From the NCBI GenBank assembly GCA_945875085.1, contig CAMCJU010000054.1, positions 1 through 6,233 on the forward strand: DNA of 6,233 nucleotides, given 5' to 3'. Shown here in pieces: positions 6,186 to 6,233 of this stretch; the first letter of the stretch is position 1, and every line of letters starts with the position of its first letter. The translations under genes and the position numbers were made by a program. The notes below the pieces were generated by a model. It saw nothing but the letters and a program-made list of their open reading frames with translations, was not told the origin of the DNA and ran no database searches. The stretch is from Candidatus Phycorickettsia trachydisci. Its GTDB lineage: Bacteria; Pseudomonadota; Alphaproteobacteria; Rickettsiales; Rickettsiaceae.

Positions 6186-6233
6186 ATGAAAGAGCTTAAA
6201 GAATTTGTTGAAATGATGGACGCTATCGAAGCA
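6186..6233 (+). CDS. 5' start of an unidentified plus-strand gene, cut by the window edge
   Basis: Sixteen codons are visible, reading MKELKEFVEMMDAIEA. They are acidic, likely helical, and have no signal peptide. The ATG is preceded by AAGG at good spacing and follows the previous stop by one base, which suggests translational coupling with the frame ending at 6184. This is too short to name a family. It points away from the autotransporter, so it would be divergent from all other genes in the window. Confidence 0.45.
   Translation, partial: MKELKEFVEMMDAIEA

Noticed and set aside
1..6233. CRISPR array, insertion sequence or toxin-antitoxin pair
   Set aside because: No regularly spaced repeats, transposase motifs, terminal inverted repeats or small paired genes were seen on either strand.

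Overview
The window reads as part of a chromosome from an AT-rich, Gram-negative alphaproteobacterium, most likely a member or relative of the Rickettsiales. The reasons are a short str ribosomal cluster (rpsL-rpsG-fusA) with no tuf after fusA, a C-terminal autotransporter beta-barrel resembling rickettsial surface (Sca-type) antigens, and a compact D,D-carboxypeptidase. The lineage is inferred from protein wording and gene content; no search was run. All five well-supported genes lie on the minus strand, so the window is best read from high to low coordinates.

Layout in the direction of transcription. (1) 6233 to about 6104: a short plus-strand stretch holding the last codons of one unidentified reading frame and the first 16 codons of a second. 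It does not fit the minus-strand gene beside it and may be a junction with foreign or chimeric DNA. (2) About 6124 to 4262: an autotransporter with a low-complexity, Ser/Gln/Asp-rich passenger and a C-terminal barrel of about 270 residues. Its 5' end is missing or displaced, because its frame stays open upstream of the first ATG and then stops close to the junction. (3) 4261 to 4156: an intergenic spacer with a convincing sigma70-type promoter for rpsL. (4) 4155 to 1160: rpsL, rpsG and fusA, spaced by 20 and 12 bp and presumably one operon. (5) 1159 to 1030: a spacer with an 11-bp stem-loop directly behind the fusA stop, plus a competing inverted repeat. (6) 1029 to 130: a secreted PBP5-like D-alanyl-D-alanine carboxypeptidase. 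(7) 129 to 1: a spacer with two small hairpins and no identifiable gene.

S12, S7 and EF-G work together in translation (decoding, 30S head structure and translocation). The carboxypeptidase and autotransporter are cell-envelope proteins with no evident functional tie to them. No novel defence, mobile or regulatory system can be supported. The most notable points are the discordant right end, the mutually exclusive RNA folds after fusA, and the weak or absent Shine-Dalgarno sites of the minus-strand genes next to a good one in the plus-strand tail.
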